Shown: piece by piece, positions 59,095-64,000 of the stretch
Numbering within the stretch: position 1 is the stretch's first letter
Layout of the letters: each line of letters starts with the position of its first letter
Origin: Branchiostoma floridae
Lineage: Eukaryota > Chordata > Leptocardii > Amphioxiformes > Branchiostomatidae
NCBI RefSeq assembly: GCF_000003815.2
Contig: NC_049995.1
Location: forward strand, 18,553,319-18,617,318
Direction of reading: 5' to 3'
DNA: 64,000 bases
Program-made: the position numbers and the translations under genes
The notes under the pieces: model-generated
What the model saw: only the letters and a program-made list of their open reading frames with translations
What the model was told of the DNA's origin: nothing
Database searches by the model: none

Positions 59095-60477
59095 ACACCT
59101 GCTTCACTAAAGGTGAGAAATGTTCACTTCAGCCTGGCGGCCATTTTAGGTCAACGACATATGAAGAAGATTTTACTACCATCATAGTACCATGAAAGTT
59201 AAATTGTTCTTTACGGGGTCGGGCGGGAAGGAGCAGTACACAGTAATTTCGGAATATAAGACGACAAGAGATTTTGGAAAGGTTATACAGGCATTTGTTG
59301 CTTGGAAACGTGATACGAAATGACTGAATTAGTGACGTCAGCGTAACAGATTACTGTATGTAAACAAAAAAAAGTGGTATCAAGTTACGTGGCTGGGGTG
59401 TTTTAACTATAATTTTCACAAACACATGTACAATTTATCTTTTCATGGTTTGGCTGTTCATGACGCACAGCCAAGGCTGCCCAACTAGCCTGTGGCTGCT
59501 ATTAAGGCCTAGCCCTGTTGACAGAGACATGATATTTTATCACTTGTAATACTCTCTTGTAATACTGCTCTTGTACATGTGTTATGTGTGGGATTGTCAT
59601 CGATCATCTTCTCTTCCTTTTGATCATAGATCTATAGAGTTTTAGCATATATCAGTATCATGATCTCTAACTCCGCCCCTTCGGCAGGTCCGCGTGACAT
59701 GTTCATGATTGTTGGACAAACATTCAATGCTGGGTGAGCTGATAATGGCGACTTGTTTGTTTTCGGAGCAACAATATGTTTGAAGGGATAACTGTGTGGG
59801 CGTATCGAACTGTCTTTTAACACCTGAAATGTACATAAGCTATAATAACAAAAAATTATGAAGATGCATATGAGCATGTAAGTATGTTATTTTGGGCAAG
59901 GACGTATCAATGTCCTGATCTCTGTCCCCGCCCCGTGTGACGTAATTGTTGGGAAAAACAAACTCTCTGAAGTCGGTGAACTGACCTTTGGCCGAACTTA
60001 ATCGATTTTCGAGTAGTGGCCATGGGGACAAAGTCTGATTCAAACATATCAGCCAGTACACGACTTGGGCTGCTCTGTGTTCTTTATGATCCGGTCGCAA
60101 GAAGGCGACATGATTTGTACATAAAAACATGTTCTTACGTAGAAGGATTTGTGGTACTAGTCATAGAAATATATTTCTAAAATCATCTTCAATAAAGTTT
60201 TACAGTGACCTTTTGGCACTATCTGGCAGAAATCTAAGTCTATGAGCCTGCAGATTATGAGAGGCAGCACTGAAGCGCCGACTAGTGATTCATGATGGCA
60301 GTACAACCTTGGAATTATCAATTTACCGGAAACAAGATGGTGAACGGGTGGGGGGTGGTGTGTTTGGAAGCCTTTGATGCCGACGGATGTGAAATCATTT
60401 CTCTATTGCAAACCTGTAATAAGTATATCCAATCACCCTTTGGATATTTATATTTTGATGTCGTGTCATTTTTCAGG
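59095..60477 (+). other. Gene I intron 1 or 5' region
   Basis: Keeps TTTTAGGTCA after the former donor, a TGACGTCA (59333-59340), two decayed GC-rich blocks (about 59655-59730 and 59910-59985) and a dispersed repeat copy (59444-59530). Ends TTTTTCAG|G-ATG at 60478. Confidence 0.42.
59444..59530. repeat. Dispersed repeat copy (GGTTTGGCTGTTCA family)
   Basis: Matches 40957-41048 and, in its first 50 nt, 56343-56392 (GGCTGTTCA ... CACAGCCA.GGCTGCCCAACTAGCC). Confidence 0.45.
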
Positions 60478-60895
60478 ATGGCAGGCCCGGCGAGGGAAAT
60501 TGAAGGGTTCACAGATGAAGACCGACGACATTTTGAGTTCGTGCGGCCTCTCATTCTCATATCTGATTCCCTCACCAAAAAGGAAACGGATGATGTGAAA
60601 ATATACTGTGCGCACGTGATTCCGAAAGGCATGATAAAAGGTTTAAAACGAGCAGTTGACATTTTTCTAAAGCTAAAAGAAATAGGCAAGATCAACCAGG
60701 AGAACTTGGACTTTGTTGAGGAGGTTTTGGAAATGATCGGACGACGTGATTTGGCTCGGGACGTTCTGCGGCCAGCCCAACAACCTGACCGAGCGGTTCC
60801 GGAAAATCCCGAACTCCAGCCGGAAATCCCCGAGCTCCAGCCGGATAATCCTGAGCCCCAACCGGGACCAAGTCAAGAAGAAGCAAGGGCAGAAG
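60478..60895 (+). CDS. Gene I: first coding exon (DED) of a divergent family member, partial
   Basis: ATG at 60478 follows the same TTTTTCAG acceptor by one base, and the exon ends GAAG|GTAAG at 60895 in phase 1, as in all other copies. The DED is clearly homologous but diverged: AREIEGFTDEDRRHFEF at the start, RRDL in place of RQDL, then about three PENPELQ-type units. No Death domain, conserved-domain or NHL exon is visible before the window ends; the next 3.1 kb is repeat sequence. The rest of the gene may lie beyond 64000 or be lost. Upstream, the expected 5'UTR donor reads TAG|TTGAG rather than CAG|GTGAG, so the usual first exon may not splice. It may be the older edge of the array. Confidence 0.65.
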
Positions 60896-61637
60896 GTAAG
60901 CAAAAATTAAGTATCATTGTTTACGCAAACTTAGTATAACGTATCTCACGTAACTGCTTGGCACAAAATTCTTTAAATCGGGCTGTATAGAGTTGCCGGT
61001 TGTATGTATTTTTCTGTTTTATTCAAATTGGTATTTAAGAGGCTCTGTCTGTAAAAACCAAGCATAGGGTGGCCAAACTCAAAAAATCGATTTTCCTTAA
61101 ATTTTGTGTGGTGGTAGGGCCTTGGTCCAAACCTACAAAAATCGCAAAGTTTTAGATCTGCGGTCACCGGTTGCCATGGCAACGGCCATTTTTCAAAATG
61201 GCGGATTTTCACCAAGGGAAGGCCTTGGTCGCGTCCAAAATAGGCCTCCTTTGGACTCCTGTAGCCCCCACAAATTAACAGATATTTTATTGATTCTCAA
61301 ATATGTTATTACCCATATTCTAATATAAAAGATGATATATAGTGATAATCAAAATGTTTTTGTAGTGAGGTGCAGCAGATGTTTGAAAATTATGTGTTTT
61401 CGTGAATTTCCAAAATTGACAAAAATCAGTTTTTTGACCATTTTTATTGACCATTAGCTCATTTACAGGCAAATCAATTAGATTGATTGTTGGCACAGTT
61501 ATAGTTTGAATCTTTGTATACATCATATGTAAAAAAAAGTTTGGCACTCTCACGTATCGGACCGTGGTGGCCCCGAGAGTAAACCAATATGTCCATTTCA
61601 AGAAAATCGTAACCATAGAATTATTCCTGGAAAAACA
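60896..61637 (+). other. Gene I intron or flank without recognised exon
   Basis: No Death domain, conserved-domain or NHL exon found. Has GTTGCCATGGCAAC (61170-61183) and A/T-rich repeat-like sequence that may belong to the adjoining inverted-repeat element. Confidence 0.5.
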
Positions 61638-64000
61638 GTTATAGCTTACCAAAAATGAATCTCAGTTTCATTTTATGTAGCAGAGGAACTTACCTATCAC
61701 TTATAAAAGCAGGGTTGTTCTAGATTTTTTTATAATTGCCTTTAAAATGATTTTATTGAGTTTTTTTGGTCATTTTTAGGCCAAAAAATGTATATTTTGG
61801 CCCCAGCACCCTGGTATTGCAACCAAATGACCTGAAATTTGGTATAGGAATGTCCTGGACATGTACACACATGGGTTGATAACTGGTTTGCCATATAATA
61901 GAACAAAATGCTGAATTTTGTGACTTTTTTTGCATTTTTGGTCCAAAAAGTACATTTTTGGCCCCTGTAGTACCCTGGTTTTATAACCAAATGACCTGAA
62001 ATGCGCACATGGATTCAATAACACTTTTGGCATACTGTTCAACAAAATGCTAAATTTTGTCATTTTAGGTTTATTTTTTTCCCCAAAAAGTACATTTTGG
62101 CTCCCCTACCTTAGTTTTGAATGACCTGGAATTCGGTATCGCAATGCCCTGAACGTACATGCATGTGCACATGGATTCAATAACATGTTTTGCATACAGT
62201 ACAACAAAATTCTTAATTTTGAAATTTTTGCCATTCTTTTTTCCCAAAATCATTTTTTTTGCTCCTGTTCCCTGGTTTTCCAAGTAAATAACCGGTAAAA
62301 AATTTGGTATAGGAGCGCCTTGGAAATGGCTTTTATAACCCGTTTTTGCATACAGTGCAACAAAACGCTTAATGTTGTAATTTTTGGTCATTGTTTTACC
62401 CAAAGTACATTTCTGGCTCCTTTTTGTAATTTTTGGCGCCAAAAGTACATTTTTGCCCCATTAAACCCTGGTTTTACAACTAAATGACCTGAAATTTGGT
62501 ATAAAAATGCCCAGGACACATGCGCACATAGATTCAATAATAATTTTGGCGTACTGTGCAACAAAATGCTAAATTTTGGTCATTTTTTTTTTTACAAAAA
62601 AAAAGGATATTTTTGGCTCCTCTACCCTGGCTTTACAACTGAATGACCTGTATTCGGTATGGGAATGCCCTGGACATATGCGCTGATGGATCCAATAACA
62701 CGTTTGGCATACAATACAACAAAATGCTTAATTTGTTATTTTGGGCCATTTTTTTAAAACAAAAAAGTGCATTTTTGGCTCTTGTAGCCTAAAAAAATTT
62801 AGACGACCTGAACTTTGGTATAGGAATGCCCTGGACATATGCGCACATGGATTCAATAATATGCTTGTCATACAGTACAGCGAAATGCTGAATTTTGTAA
62901 TTTTTTGCCATTTTTACCCCCCCCCCCCAAAAAAAATATTATTGGCTCNNNNNNNNNNNNNNNNNNNNNNNNNNNNNNNNNNNNNNNNNNNNNNNNNNNN
63001 NNNNNNNNNNNNNNNNNNNNNNNNNNNNNNNNNNNNNNNNNNNNNNNNNNNNNNNNNNNNNNNNNNNNNNNNNNNNNNNNNNNNNNNNNNNNNNNNNNNN
63101 NNNNNNNNNNNNNNNNNNNNNNNNNNNNNNNNNNNNNNNNNNNNNNNNNNNNNNNNNNNNNNNNNNNNNNNNNNNNNNNNNNNNNNNNNNNNNNNNNNNN
63201 NNNNNNNNNCTTTGGGTAAAACAATGCCCAAAAATTTACAACATTAGAGCCTTTTTGTTGCACTTGTATGAAAAAACGGGTTAATAAAAGCCATTTCCAA
63301 GGGGCTCCTATACCAAATTTTTACCGGTTATTTACTGAAAAAAACAGGGAACAGGAGCAAAAAAAATGACTTTTTTGGTTTAAAAAATGGCAAAAATCTC
63401 AAAATTAAGCATTTTGTTGTACTGTATGCAAAACATGTTATTGAATTGCGCATATGTTCAGGACATTGCTATACCGAATTCCAGGTCATTCAGTTGTAAA
63501 ACCAGGGTAGGGGAGCCAAAAATGTACTTTTTGGGGAAAAAAAATAAACCTTAAATCACAAAATTTAGCATTTTGTTCAATAGTAAGGCAAAAGTGTTAT
63601 TGAATCCATGTGTCCTGGGTATTCCTATACCAAATTTCATGTCATTTGGTTGTAAAACCAGGGTACAGGGGCCAAAATATTCATTTTTTGGTCTAAAAAT
63701 GACCAAAAAAAGTCACAAAATGCCAAAAAAAGTCACAAAATTCAGCATTTTGTTCTATTATATGGCAAACCAGTTATCAACCCATGTGTGTACATGTCCA
63801 GGACATTCCTATACCAAATTTCAGGTCATTTGGTTGCAATACCAGGGTGCTGGGGCCAAAATATACATTTTTTAGCCTAAAAATGACCAAAAAAAAATCA
63901 ATAAAATCATTTTAAAGAACAACCCTGCTTTTATAAGTGATAGGTAAGTTCCTCTGCTACATAAAATGAAACTGAGATTCATTTTTGGTAAGCTATGACT
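61638..64000. repeat. Large foldback-like inverted repeat with internal tandem units
   Basis: The left arm (about 61638-62402) and right arm (63210-64000) are reverse complements: the last 110 nt of the window mirror 61638-61745. Each arm is built of degenerate units of about 160 nt with CCCTGGTTTTACAAC, AATGACCTGAAATTTGG and ACAAAATGCTAAATTTTG; seven units start between 61811 and 62788. The centre includes the N gap. The right arm runs to the window end. Resembles foldback-type transposons; no coding gene. Confidence 0.75.
62949..63209. other. Assembly gap (261 N)
   Basis: A run of 261 N in the centre of the inverted repeat, where hairpin structure often defeats assembly. Confidence 0.95.

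Noticed and set aside
59632-60130. Minus-strand genes upstream of gene I
   Set aside because: The sequence aligns to the intron 1 GC-rich/CRE blocks of other copies, where the frames are not kept.
61742-62442. Minus-strand proteins in the foldback arms
   Set aside because: Overlapping frames in several phases, A/T-rich tandem units and no conserved domain.
62741-63263. Open frames spanning the N run
   Set aside because: They are artefacts of translating unknown bases inside the inverted-repeat element.

Overview
This window is a tandem array of one multi-exon animal gene family, all on the + strand, with almost no unrelated genes. It looks like a chordate or other deuterostome invertebrate genome, most likely amphioxus (Branchiostoma). 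That is inference from the death-fold/NHL domain mix, GT-AG introns, the Penelope-like retroelement, many MITEs and strong copy-to-copy divergence; no single diagnostic marker proves it.

Nine copies are present, called A to I: A 457-3559, B 6646-11008, C 15935-18719, D 23245-27125, E 29499-32415, F 36316-39301, G 43194-46258, H 50559-55028 and I 60478-60895 (first coding exon only). Each predicted protein has an N-terminal death effector domain (DED), an optional Death domain exon (B, D and H only), a roughly 100-residue conserved domain I cannot name, and one long exon with a coiled coil, a YRGEKPPGGW repeat, an acidic linker and a six-bladed NHL beta-propeller. All coding introns are phase 1. 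The start codon lies one base after a 3' splice site, so an untranslated first exon is expected; a conserved CACACAG|GTGAGT donor about 0.9-2.8 kb upstream fits it. B, D, E, F and G read as intact (946, 837, 793, 789 and 810 aa). A (31-bp tandem duplication), C (4-base deletion) and H (1-base insertion) are frameshifted.

Between the genes lie paralogous 3' flanks with a conserved AATAAA-type signal, then promoter/5'UTR sequence, then a long intron 1 in which a GC-box/TGACGTCA block has been duplicated repeatedly. A-B and G-H are copies of one two-gene segmental duplication. Insertions with clear ends, several shown by an empty site in a paralogous copy, are: a 5'-truncated Penelope-like element with a 13-bp target duplication and a hammerhead-like motif; a TTAA-flanked piggyBac-like MITE; a tRNA-derived SINE; two TA-flanked MITEs; an element with CTGCA ends; and a probable solo LTR. 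H intron 1 holds a 170-bp tandem repeat inside an inverted repeat. The window ends in a large foldback-like inverted repeat broken by an assembly gap.

Inferred biology: a propeller whose presumed binding-face residues differ in every copy is joined to DED/DD signalling modules. This is a plausible germline-diversified recognition family wired to death-fold (caspase/NF-kB type) signalling. That function is inferred from architecture and variation pattern only.
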